DNA of 64,000 nucleotides, from assembly GCA_013399305.1 (NCBI GenBank), contig VXAI01000028.1, forward strand, positions 4,332,175 through 4,396,174, written 5' to 3'. Shown piece after piece: positions 51,241-61,562 of this stretch. The notes beneath the pieces are model-generated. The model saw only the letters and a program-made list of their open reading frames with translations, was not told the origin of the DNA and did no database searches. This DNA is from Rostratula benghalensis. Its lineage: Eukaryota > Chordata > Aves > Charadriiformes > Rostratulidae. Made by a program: the position numbers and the translations under genes. Position 1 is the first letter of the stretch. The number at the start of each line of letters is the position of its first letter.

Positions 51241-53582
51241 TCACACAGAAATGCTGCCTAGTGGAAAAGTGTTACCTTCAGCAGCTTGAAAACCCAAGGT
51301 TGAATTCACTGGGGAGAGGACATGTCTAATTCTTGTAGAGGCCAGTGAAGCAGGCAATATCTAATAAAAATCACAAATTACAGAACTTGGATTTAACTCA
51401 GGCTATAGTGATTCATGGTTTAAGGTTCCTGGCTCAGTCTATGGTGTTAGCCATTGTGACAGACATCATGCTGCTTAATGATACTACAACTTAGCCTGAT
51501 TTTGCTTGGCAAATCATAGTGTGTTGCAGAAAATTTCACATGCCCATTTACTTCTAAGTAAGCAGATAAAGGATAGGTTAAGAGTTTTTAAAAATGTATT
51601 TGAGAATGTCAGAGCATTGTAGATGGAATGCAATGCTAAGAATCAGCCTATATTCCTTAATTCTGAGATGCGAGGTAGTGTTTTTTTAGACTAAATTGGA
51701 GAACATGAAGGATTAGCAGGAAGTGAAGTTTACAGGATACAAACGGGTGGGGGATGCTATCAAGTTTTATTGCCGTTCAGTAAAGATGATCGCATTACTC
51801 CCAAATGGCAGACTTGCATATGTAGGATACGTTTTACACTTGCAGACAGCAGTGAAAGCATTATACCTCATCATAAATGTTAGGTGGTTTGCCCATGTCT
51901 TGCATTTGTGGTACCTTGTCACCTTGATTGGGATGCTTTCTGAGCATCTCCTCAATTTCCTTTCTGTTTGTTAAGGAAACATTATTACTGGCATGGGTAT
52001 AGTTAGCGCAGCACTAGTTGAATTTACTTTAAGCTTTCTCTGATAAAGGTGTTTATGTGCTGACTATTCTCATCTCATATATTGTTTTTGCTAGAAATGG
52101 GTCTGAATTTAAACTGTGAAGCTAAATAACCCCAAGCTTTAATTTTTTAAACTCCATGATGTCATTTTTACAATATATGTGTCCTCATCTTAAGAGCTTA
52201 AAAAGCCCATTGACCACTTTTTTTCTTGTGAAGCCAGCTGAGTGTGGACTCCATGTAACACACTTGGAAAAGACTCCCTTCTCCTGCGAAGGCTGTGTAA
52301 TCGGGACTGTGCTATACACCATGCAATTTAGCATTGGTACGGCCTGAAAAGGAGCAGACCCATCCACCTCAGCATTTCAGTATTTTTTACTCCTGCTCAG
52401 CTCCTCTTTTGCCAGAAAGCCAGCTGTCCTCAGCCCTTCTCTGTGACCCAGGTCCGGTTCCTGCAGAGAAAGCTTTGGAAAACCTAGTCTGCTATTCTCC
52501 AATATCAGTTTTCTTATTTACTAATGGAACACAGAATAAGAGTGCAGCTGATTTCATGAACTTGATTTTGGCTGTTGGAAAATTTTGCTTAGTTTCATTT
52601 TGGTTTGGCTGCAGCTTTTCCAATTAACGTGCATGAGACTTGTCCTGGGTTGTCTCCCTCCCATCTCAGTAAGAGAGGTGTCGTGGGTCTGTTGTTACAT
52701 GCACTGGTGTAGGAGAGGGAGAAGCTGCATACCAAAATTCTCTTTCCATTACAGACTTGAAGGGCGTGATTTGTTCCCTCTTTGTCTCTTGGAAACTCAA
52801 GTGTTCATCTCTGCTTTTCATTGGGAAAAGTGTCTTGTAGTAAATATATCAGTCCTATTTCAGTATAAATGTTCAAACTTGGATAGATTGAACACTTTTT
52901 GAGTTTCTTACCCGTTCTTGACATCACTTTGGCAATAAAACCACTTCAGCCAGCCTCTCAGAGAGTCTGCAGAAAATTTCTGCTGGAATGTCATGCTACT
53001 CCGTTATGTACTTTGTGATTCTTCCTGGCAAGGTACATGTTAGAAAAAGAAAATAAATTCCAGTTTCTTTGCAACTAGCAGTTTTATATTTTTCTTGTAT
53101 TTTAAAAATGTCAGGACATGTATTTAGCTTATGCCTTAGGATCTTCTACACCTCCTGGAACTATATCACAAACAACAACAAAAAAAAGAAGAGTAAAACA
53201 AAAATAATTTTACTGCTTTTCTTGAAAACTAAAGGGTTAAAATACAGAAAGGGAATAAAAAGAAGTTAATATATGTTTCAGTGAGGGAATTTTTAGGCTT
53301 GGGTTTCTGACATCTTTAAGGTCAGAAGCACTAGCACAGCTTTATATAATTCATTTCAGTAAGGTAGATAATGCATAGACTTAAAACTTCTTACATCTCT
53401 AATGGTTTTCTATCCTTTATCCCCAATCAGCAACCATTTTCAGAGAGTTATGGGTAAAATAGACTTGAAATCAAGCCAGGAAGTTATAGAGTTTGTTTTG
53501 TGCAAAAGAGGAAAAATTGCAATGGCTGGGGGTCCATAGGTAAAGCATTCTGCCAATAATCCCCTTTTATCTGTTTGAATAC
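51241..53582. other. Gene-free stretch, nothing recognised
   Basis: AT-rich DNA. Plus-strand frames at 52334-52902 overlap end to end but have no recognisable domains and no supporting splice structure that I could identify. Confidence 0.5.
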
Positions 53583-53647
53583 AGTTCTGAACTTCAATAC
53601 TGTGTGAGTCGTGGTCTCTAGCACAGACAGTTTTGAAGTTCAGAATT
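53583..53647. ncRNA. 65-bp hairpin, candidate miRNA precursor or tiny MITE
   Basis: Left arm 53583-53603 (begins AGTTCTGAACTTCAA) and right arm 53627-53647 (contains TTGAAGTTCAGAATT) are reverse complements over 21 positions, with one T-T mismatch and one G-T pair. The 23-base spacer can pair a few bases more (GTG with CAC after a small bulge). Arm length near 21-22, a loop of 15-23 and near-complete pairing are what a Drosha/Dicer substrate looks like. Under equal base use, an arm of this length and quality within 100 bases is expected about 1e-3 times or fewer in 64 kb. I do not recognise either arm as a known miRNA. A short palindromic transposon remnant is the main alternative. The strand of any transcript is undetermined. 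Confidence 0.3.
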
Positions 53648-54600
53648 AACCTCTGATATTTAAACTAGAGTGCAAACTTTCTCACAATATTGCAAAGATG
53701 AACATTTACAAATTGGTACTTATGCATGTTAATTTTATAGCTATACCATTTATTACCTAAAAGGTCTGAAAGCTTAACAGTGATCGATCAGAAAAGTGCT
53801 GTTGTGGTGGTTTCAGAGAACACAATAATCTTGCAAGGATACTAATAAAGCAATACTATGTCCTTTTTATCCTTTTCCATGATTTAATGTGACTTTGGGA
53901 CTACTTCAGTAGAACAAATTGTATCTGGTGAGTTGAAAGAATTTGCTCTCTTGGGGAAAAAAATTAGAATTTTTTGGCATGCTTTTTCAAGAAGATTGTT
54001 GCTGGTGGTGTGCCAAGCCAGGTTCTAGCATAATCACTGACTGTCTTAAGTGAAGTTTTTCTCGGACTAAACTTCTAAGGTAGTTCACTTGGATTTTATT
54101 AAGGTTTTCGATTCCATCTGAGTGCTAGTGGAAATCGACAGGAACTCTGCCTGACTTTGGAAGCTTGTAAGAGCGTGGGCAGATATTTTCAGGTGCTCTA
54201 TACACCTTTGGAAATACAGCCATTTACTGCTACAAACCAATCAGAACTTTCCTAAGTTTTGGAGCAGTGTTGCAAAATAGACACCATGTTTCACCCAGGA
54301 GACTGCTCCATTTCTGTGGTGGGTGAAGTGATGCTTAAATAAATAGCCTGTCAATTTGCTAAGCATGAAGGATCCATAAAAATGGAAGTTATTATTGCAG
54401 CAGGAATTTTCCCACAGCATAAACAAAACAGAACTGAGTTTCATCCATAAAAATATTGCAATCAAACTACTTGTTTGCTTCCTACCTCTGTTAGCTTGTT
54501 TTATATAAGCCAGCATTCTACTTCTCCTTTCTAAGTAGTTAGGCGAGTAGCACAGGCAAGTTGATCCTTGCATCTACAGAAGAATTATACGAGCTAAACA
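53648..54600. other. No feature recognised
   Basis: AT-rich DNA. The minus-strand frame 54241-54573 (110 codons) has no recognisable similarity and is treated as chance. Confidence 0.5.
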
Positions 54601-55030
54601 CATGTTCTGCCATTGGCACATTACTGTCATCCTGCCAAAACCCTGCTCCGTGCTTGGCTTCCGCAGCAATGAGCATGGGTGGAGGAAGGAAGGAACAGCT
54701 GGGAGGCGATTATGGTTTCCTGACGCCCTGCCCCACCCATGGCACAGGTTAGATCAGTCCTGAGTCGCAGGCAGCTGGTAGAAATCCCCGGGAGACTGTC
54801 CATTCATCTCCTGCATTATCTCCACCCAGTACCTGGCACAAGTCCTCTGCAGCAGGCTGCTGCTGGAGGAATCTGTTTTACCAATGCAGTACTCCTTCCT
54901 GGGGCGTTTTCTCTCTTTGGGGTGTTGCTCCGAAGAGGAACAGACTCAATTCTGTTCTTTGGAGCTCAGGACAAGTTTGATTTTCATAGGACTTCTGCGC
55001 ATGGAGTTTTATCTGGAGGCCTCAACTGAT
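54601..55030. other. Relatively GC- and CpG-rich island in AT-rich surroundings
   Basis: About 430 bases stand out by eye for higher G+C and for several CpGs (for example CTCCGTG, TTCCGC, GGCGAT, GACGCC, GTCGCA, CCCGGG, GGGCGT, TGCGCA). Open frames run in more than one phase because stop codons are rarer at this composition. It is not long or CpG-dense enough to be called a CpG-island promoter without computation. It contains the candidate exon at 54667-54747. Confidence 0.4.
54667..54747 (+). other. Candidate exon (81 bp), speculative
   Basis: An acceptor-like pyrimidine stretch ending GCTTCCGCAG precedes it, and CACAG before GTTAGA follows it as donor. Two frames are open; one contains ATGs and would read MSMGGGRKEQLGGDYGFLTP.... 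The length is a multiple of three. No domain is recognised. The position in the GC-richer island and 4.9 kb upstream of the better exon candidate on the same strand is suggestive only. Confidence 0.2.
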
Positions 55031-55930
55031 TTATTCTAGTTATTTGAAGGGTATATTACTGGAACTGCTGCCAATTAAAAAGTTGAGGCCCAAGAAGAGC
55101 GGAAAACTGTTCACTAAGGAGGAAAGAAAATGCGCTGGAGAAAGCAGAATGAAATTGTTAAAGAACACTCTCTGTCCTGTTGGAAAGTTCACCTTTCCCA
55201 ATACAGAGGTAGTCTTGGGCATTGAACGATGGATAAAGTTTGTGCCGTTTGAAATATTCTTTGTATTATTTGCCAATAATACACACTGCCACAATAGTGT
55301 CGGCCAGTTACAAAGCCAAATAATCAGTCTGTAATGTCCCTTTGGCTGATAAATAAGTATTTCAGTACCAATAAAGTGATGAGACAAGTTTCATGGACTA
55401 ATGCTGAAACATTTTGCAGCCTAGCAGAAAGCACAAGTTGTGGATCAAAGGGTGACCAATGCAAAATTCAGGACTATAAGCTGCAGTTATCTGATGTCCT
55501 GGTAAAGGGCGAGCCAAAACCAGAACTATTGGCTGACACTTCTGGAAAGTAGTACTAACAATAAACATCTGGAGGGTTTGACATATTCATAGTTGCCAGT
55601 AAATAATCCCTGGCTCTGAAGCGATTGTTTTTGGAGAAGCAGTCTGAGATACGGAGAAGCAAAAAAGTAATTGTGTAGTGGAATGATGGACAGTATAGTG
55701 AAAAATCAGGACCACCTGTGTGTTGGCATGAATGATGAACAGGATTGTAGGAGAGGAAGGGAAAAAAGACACTGATCAGGTTGTATCATTCAGTAATAGG
55801 GGTCAGCCATAGAGGGAGGGGCGGGCAGAGAGGAGAACAAGGAAGTGGTAGCTCATCTGTCACCAAGAGCACCTATGGATGCAGCCCTTGTGCTTTCATG
55901 CAAACAGAAGAGGAGATTTTTTGTATTCAC
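55031..55930. other. No feature recognised
   Basis: AT-rich sequence with overlapping 60-115 codon frames on both strands (55040-55387 minus, 55044-55334 plus, 55334-55552 plus). None resembles a known protein. Confidence 0.5.
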
Positions 55931-56008
55931 TTAGGATTTGATCCAAATTTGATTGAGTTCAGTAGAAGTCTTCCAGTAACTGTAGAGAGACTTGGATCTG
56001 GCCTGAAG
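55931..56008. repeat. Old palindromic MITE-like repeat, best-preserved copy
   Basis: The sequence reads GGATTTGATCCAAATTTGAT, TGAGTTCAGTAGAAGTCTTC, CAGTAACTGTAGAGAGACTT, GGATCTGGCCTGAAG. It follows the near-palindromic pattern GATCCAAAG...TTGAAGTCAATGGAAGTCTTCCATTGAC...CTTTGGATCAGGCC of an ancient sauropsid element. It lies inside the longest open frame of the window (55781-56239, 152 codons), which therefore runs through transposon-derived DNA and is unlikely to be a gene. Confidence 0.55.
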
Positions 56009-57971
56009 AGGTTGCCTGTTTACATCTCAGCCTGCAAACATGAGTCCACATGCCCAAAGGAGCACTTTGCACTTTCATGTTTTCTCCCATCCGTTTCTCA
56101 TACAGAGATTCCTTTTAATGAATGCCCCAATTATCTGTTTGATGCAGATGTCATTTACTTTTCTGCAGCTGTATTGTCTATTGGTATATTGAGTGCACCC
56201 GTAGTGCTGCTGTTAGGTATTGAAAGCATCTTGGTCTAGTTTTCTCCTTTCTTTTCCCCTTGAAATCTCATTTCAGTCAATCAGGATGTTTGTGCAGATG
56301 AAATCAGTGTCATACATCCGCACTCGCATTAGTCTTTTACATTATAGCCTAATAACCTAAGTATTCATAACGTAATTGGGGCTGGTGGGAAGCCCTGCTG
56401 TACAAAACCGATGGCGCTGCTTCCCTTCAGGTAAACCCTGTTGACAGGCAAAAGGTTATTGCTTGTATAGGCAAGTTCATTGCTCCGGTGCACATAGCGC
56501 TATAGATACATCATCAGATTAGTCAAATGTCTGTGAAAAGGATTCTGTCTCTAAGGTTCCAGTTGTTCCTTGCCTGCCTTTGATATTCCTGTGGTTGCAC
56601 AAGAAGGTTTGACCATGTTAGCATTACGCAGGCCTCTCTCATAGAGAGCTCATTGTCTGTGTCCTTTCCCCAACAAAGGACTAAGGTGTGGGGCTTAAAT
56701 ACAGGCGTGGGATGATTTTTCCGTTAAAAGAATAACCTGAAAGGTACTTACTGTTTTTTTTTTAGCAGTGGTATCAATAAACTGATAAGATAATTTTTAT
56801 TGAAAGGAAAAAAAGAACCTACTATATTAAGTCTTTAGTGTTACAGATGAGGTAGTAATTTAAAGCTTGAGGGCCAAACAGTGGAGATCATTACAGCCAC
56901 AGGGATTTCCAGTAATGAATCCTGGGTGAATACCTGCCTAGGAATGTGTTAAATGTCATGTAATAATGAAGTGGTCTGATTAAACTGATGGTGTTTTCCA
57001 TGGTCCCAAACAAAGTGCCACAGAGAGGTACCAAACTGCATTTGTCACTGCTAACAACAGTAATTTTCACACATTACTCTGCATAAGCTCATTTGAGTGA
57101 CACATTTTTACTTTTTCCACGTGGAACTTTGTTTCATTTGCAGGGTTTTTTTTTAATTTTGTTTGACTTTTTATATTGTAATGTTTAATATTAAATGATG
57201 ATGATATTCAGTATTCTGTCTATATCATGCTCTAATTCTAAGTAATATTATAAGTAGTATTTAATGTTTCCAGGATAATTTTTTGAGGAAACCTTTATAC
57301 TGAAGAAAGTTTTACTTGTTCCAAGTTGGAGCACAAAGCATGTTTTGGAGCACTGGAATTTCCCATGGGGCAGAAGTCCTGTTTTCCAACCAGCTCTGGT
57401 ATATAGGCCATAAAGAACGCCTTCCGATTGCCCAAAGAGGATTTGGCTCATGGTCACTTCTGAAGTTTATTCAAGGGCAAAGGATGGGGTGATTTTTATG
57501 AAGAAGTCTTATTTTGATTCATTCCCAAAAGACTAAAGTAAAAGCCAGTAAAGAGCTTGATGCTGTCTCACCCACCAGCTGTCATTTCTAACCCAGATGC
57601 TCCACATCTCATACCGTTTTCTTGCTGAGGGGGTGAGAGGAGGGGAGGGAGGGCTTAAAAATAAAATAATTTCAAGATAAGAGAAGGAAAGTTGAATATT
57701 GTTTGTGCAAACCATGTTTTTTGCAAAGTGGGTCATAAATATGAATATTCAGTATCTATGTGAGTCATGTAGTCCGAACCTTATGATAAATTGTCTGGTT
57801 TTGCATATTAATGGGTATGCATTACGATAATTCCTTTAGAGCTACGATGATCTTTCTATTTCACTGTTTTGAGGAATTTATACATACAGCTATATATGAT
57901 GCTCCTCTCACTTTAACTGCACACAAATTCATGTAGTTATCCTCACAACATTACTTTATTTTTGGTAGTAG
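56009..57971. other. Gene-free stretch, nothing recognised
   Basis: AT-rich DNA with T tracts at 56754-56763 and 57146-57154. A purine-rich patch GTGAGAGGAGGGGAGGGAGGG lies at about 57633-57653. No exon or repeat family recognised. Confidence 0.5.
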
Positions 57972-58060
57972 AGTATTATCTCACTTTATGGATGAAAAAC
58001 AAGAGACATGAGGATTTTAAAGGTCTTATCCACAGACTATAGGCATTAGTGGGAACCTTT
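57972..58060 (-). repeat. Ancient MIR/L2-type relic
   Basis: The plus strand shows AGTATTATCTCACTTTATGG, ATGAAAAACAAGAGACATGA, GGATTTTAAAGGTCTTATCC, ACAGACTATAGGCATTAGTG. This follows the reverse complement of MIR/L2 (ATTATCCCCATTTTACAGATG, AGGAAACTGAGGCACAGAG, TTAAGTGACTTGCCC, ...). Downstream, TTTCATTGATTTCAGTGCTC (58059-58078) resembles part of the palindromic repeats described elsewhere in this window. Confidence 0.5.
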
Positions 58061-58987
58061 TCATTGATTTCAGTGCTCATGTCCTCAGTGACTTGCCCAG
58101 GGGAACTCTTACGATGACTGAGTCAAGCTGCTCATCCGGTCTTTGATAATTTTTTTAAATTATTTTTTTTTCCCAGCAAGAAACTGTATCCCGGTACTTA
58201 TTTTCTGTAGTGTATGTAAAGCTATGTCTTAAAGTCACAACTCCACTCTTACTGTGTTTCCTATCAATAGTAGCAAAGAGCAGAAAGATAGCTCAGGTTA
58301 TTATCTTTCAATCATTATTAGTTAAAGTGTTGAAGAAAAATATTTAAATAGTTCAAAAATTGCTAGTTTTATTATGGCTGCCCTTAAAGCCATGTATGTC
58401 TGAGGATAGCTGATGCTTAAGTTACAAATCAGCTGTGTTCTGTCTTTTTTTGTTTTCTGTATATTATGATTTTAGATGTAGCAAATGTTATAATGAATTT
58501 TAAAAGTAAATATGTGGTCAAGGCATTCATATGAATATTATGCAATAAGATAGATTTTTTTTGTCCAGCACTGAAAACTCAAATTACCTGATTCACAAAA
58601 ATTTATTACTTTACAAAATAGTATGCTGCCAGTATATCTTGCACTCAAGTCTGTAACAAAAGTCTAAAATGAGATTGTTTTCTTGACAAGGCCTTGGAAC
58701 AGTCCTAATCTTTCCTGAAATTACTGAGCTTTACTACCTTTAGATCATTGTCAGCCATAATGCAAGTGTTAAGTGAGGTGCAGAATTGACCACAAGTAGT
58801 AATAGAATGCAAATGCTTCAGACTGTGAGAAAGAAGTTGACCTGATACAGAAGAATTTTAACTAGAACTAATGGGATAAAACTAAGCAAAAAAGCTTAAT
58901 ATAGACTGTACATGAGAAAAAAGTTCCTAGTGGGGAAACCTATTAGCCTATGGTGTGTTCTCCCAAGGAAAACAGTAGTAGCAGTGT
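58061..58987. other. No feature recognised
   Basis: Very AT-rich sequence with T tracts (58149-58172, 58555-58562). No gene or repeat family recognised. Confidence 0.5.
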
Positions 58988-59060
58988 GCATAAGTTACTT
59001 AAAATTAACTTAAAATTAATAAAAATTACTTAGTAGTAAGCATAAGTTACTTAAAATTAA
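58988..59060 (+). repeat. 21-bp direct repeat, 52-bp period
   Basis: The 21 bases beginning GCATAAGTTACTTAAAATTA at 58988-59008 recur exactly at 59040-59060. Between and around them, related ACTTAAAATTAA pieces repeat at shorter spacing, so this is a small imperfect tandem duplication. AT-rich local slippage is the likely origin. Confidence 0.9.
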
Positions 59061-59261
59061 TTTACTTAAGAGTATATTGTAAGGAGCTAACTATTTTGAT
59101 GGTGGTGTGAGGAGTGGTTTGTTTGCCAAGCTCATTACTAAGGACTAGGAGAAGAAAAAAAAGCTATGATTCATTTTATGTTCTTGATTTTATCGGACAA
59201 TTAAAGCTCGGTATGGAACAATCAAAAAGGCATTGTTAAGCTTGAAACAACAATCTTTGTT

Positions 59262-59301
59262 CCACATTTATAATGTTTGCGTACCACATTTATAATGTTT
59301 G
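59262..59301 (+). repeat. 18-bp tandem direct repeat, 22-bp period
   Basis: CCACATTTATAATGTTTG occurs at 59262-59279 and at 59284-59301, separated by CGTA. It is an exact short tandem duplication 0.2 kb downstream of the previous one. Confidence 0.95.
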
Positions 59302-59675
59302 TCAAGGTGATTTAAAAATCTCATGTAACATTTTGTGTGGTTGCTTTTATTCATAAAAAAAAGAACAAATTCCTGTGTTACATTGTGACATTATAGCATG
59401 TGTGCTTAATATTATGGACTCGACCAAAGAGAAAGAATTGCACTACTTTGGCTTCATGAGGAATGTGTTAGAACACCTTTAACATGCTGACCTCATGGCG
59501 TCTAAACCATACATTTCAGAACAGTGATGTAACTGGTCAAGAGCTGGCCAGAATGAAGTAAGAGTGAGTAAGCAGTGTTGTCGGTGTTCACCCGTTTTCT
59601 TCTCTCATGTCATAGATGCCTAAAAAGTAGTATAAATGGGATTCTGACTGTGACTAATGGTCACTGTCTCCACAG

Positions 59676-59800
59676 GGTGCAAAATAAAGCTGTGCGGCTT
59701 TTGTAAAGTTGTGTTGTGAACACTTGGCAAAGACCATGAAGGAAACACTTTCAGAGGAAAAGGCCCCAGAGAAAAGAAATGCTAAAGATGTCTTCATTAA
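59676..59800 (+). other. Probable exon (5' UTR plus first coding codons)
   Basis: The left border follows GGTCACTGTCTCCACAG, a good 3' splice site. A branch-point-like CTAAT lies 18 bases before the acceptor AG. The right border is followed by GTATGT, a consensus-compatible 5' splice site. The 125-bp length is normal for a vertebrate internal exon. No ATG occurs in the 60 bases before the proposed start, and a TAA in frame with it lies at 59685-59687. That is the arrangement expected for an exon that carries the end of the 5' UTR and the start of a protein. There is no CpG-island promoter nearby, so the transcription start should be in an exon further upstream. All signals are seen in the sequence; the assignment as an exon is inference. 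Confidence 0.45.
59736..59800 (+). CDS. Putative N-terminal coding segment of an unidentified protein (partial)
   Basis: Translation from the ATG at 59736 gives MKETLSEEKAPEKRNAKDVF followed by IK, where the lysine codon would be completed by the next exon (the exon ends after two bases of a codon). The ATG has A at -3 (AAGACCATGA), a favourable Kozak context. The peptide is highly charged (Glu/Lys-rich), with no signal peptide, as for a cytosolic or nuclear N-terminus or the cytoplasmic tail of a membrane protein. I do not recognise the protein. No following exon lies within the remaining 4.2 kb that I could identify, so the rest of the gene should be to the right of the window. The chief alternative is a decoy exon with a chance frame. 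Confidence 0.4.
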
Positions 59801-61504
59801 GTATGTATATTAATTACTTTCCTTTTGAAGATTGAGTATCCCTTTTTTTATTTCTCTTGCTGTGGAAGTTAGTGACCAGTGGTTCCAGCTGGAGTTGTGA
59901 AGCAGCTTTGGTGGGTGCATGGGCTATCAAGGTAGCATCTCTCTGTCAAATTGCTGGTTCAGGAGACAGTGGGCTTCAGTTGTGCAAGTGAGATGTGTTC
60001 CTCAAATAGTAGGTTGCATGTACTGAGTCTGTCTAACTGGAAGGGTTTTTACAACCATGATTTGGGGTTGCCAGGGACAGAGAGTGGATTGATGAAATAA
60101 AGTGGAAAAAATCCCTCCCTTTGTTTTCCATGTACAGAGATACTGTCTTGCCTGGAGAGAGGTAGGGAGTAGTTGGATGTTGCTGAGGATCGTGTTAAAG
60201 CTCAGGTGTCCTTTGTTCACCCAGCAGAAGGAGGCAACACCTGCTGTCAAGCAGCTCTGTAAACTGGTGCTGACAGGCCGCTTCATGGAAATTAATCGGA
60301 AGAATTGAAATTTTTTATTTATTTAATAGTGAGTAACATACAAAATTACACTAGATATGAGATGACACGGTCCACTTCCCTCATCTCCTGAGAACTACAG
60401 AGAGTTTGAGCATGCTTGCTCAAGAATAAAGCATCCCCTTTCATCTCTTTATACAGTATGTAGTTTAGTGGGACTTTAATTTTGAGTGAAGCATTTATGG
60501 GTTTGTGAAAAACAAATGTGATGCAGGAGCAGCAAGTGGCTTATCTCTATGACATTTCCATGTCATGTAAGTCTGTCTATAAAATCACGCATTGAAAAGT
60601 ATGTTTGTAATTCTAAATTTCTAATGGGAAATATTTTATAGAAAGTATACTCTGTGCTTTGGGAATGCCGTTTAAGGAACTAGTTCCATCTACTGCAATA
60701 TCTATGCTATTAATCTTACACATTCTGTAAGAGTTTACAGCCTTATTTTTCTCTTCAGTAGCACACCATCCTTTTATCCTCCTCAGCAAATAGCAGGAGT
60801 TCAGTAATTTCGACCTGTGAAACAGACACAGTATTCTAATTTGAGAAGTAATGAAACTGCTCATGTCCTGAGACACCCTTGCATCGATTTCAAGCATTGA
60901 GATTTTGGAGCATTACATTAGGATGTTATCTTCTTCTCTGTTCTATCATGACCACCTCACAGAGCTTTTCCATCTCATGGCAGGGGGGGAAGGAAAAAAG
61001 GGAGGAAACCTCTGAAAGCTATGATCCTGTTTGCATTTGCCCAGATTTGCAGAGGCACATGGAAACATACATTGACTACACGGGAACTAAATGTCCTTGT
61101 AACTCTGTCCCTGGGGGACTGTGGTGAGACTCCTGTTCACATTGCAAATCAGGATCTACTGAAGAAAATACTGAATTTTGTCGTTGCACTTTTAAAAGGA
61201 ATAACATTTTAATGATATGTGCTAGTGGCATAATCCTTCCAAAATGGACAATGATTTATATATTTCATGAGAGGACAGGATTCCTTAGGGGATGACTCAT
61301 TGTTTTAGCCTGGAATACTTCCAGTGGGAACCTTTTTCTAAACTGGTTGATACATACCTTACATGGTCTTGGTTTGGGATTTTTTTCTTTTTGTCTTTCG
61401 TTTTGTCTGATAATATGTGTGCTTGGCCTATTAAAATTAAACTCTTTCCCTTCCGAGTCAAAACCAGTCTGTATTTACCAAGACCTTATATAGAAGGGGA
61501 GTGT
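59801..61504. other. Possible intron sequence, nothing recognised
   Basis: If 59676-59800 is an exon, this is the start of the downstream intron. The sequence is AT-rich with frames of 60-94 codons on both strands that resemble nothing known. Confidence 0.45.
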
Positions 61505-61562
61505 GCATATATATATATATATACATATATACATAAACGTCTTTATGTATGTATGTATACAT
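61505..61562. repeat. (AT)n / (TATG)n compound microsatellite with hairpin
   Basis: An AT run passes into TACATA units and then TATG units. Bases 61523-61537 and 61542-61556 are reverse complements with one mismatch around a 4-base loop (CGTC), so the tract can fold into a 15-bp AU/AT-rich stem. The repeat lies inside the 124-codon frame 61292-61666, explaining its repetitive ICIYTYIHK-like translation. Confidence 0.9.

Noticed and set aside
54739..55552. Three plus-strand ORFs nearly end to end (96, 96 and 72 codons)
   Set aside because: Considered as a broken retroelement gene. No reverse transcriptase, integrase, protease or gag-like motif is visible, and there are no flanking long terminal repeats.
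55781..56239. 152-codon plus-strand ORF, the longest in the window
   Set aside because: No recognisable domain, runs through an ancient palindromic repeat at 55931-56008, and this length is not surprising in 64 kb read in six frames.
57750..57785. CR1 tail suggested by GTCATGTAGTCCGAACC
   Set aside because: The flanking GGAAGGGACC block and the terminal ATTCTATG repeats are absent, so the resemblance is limited to one short word.
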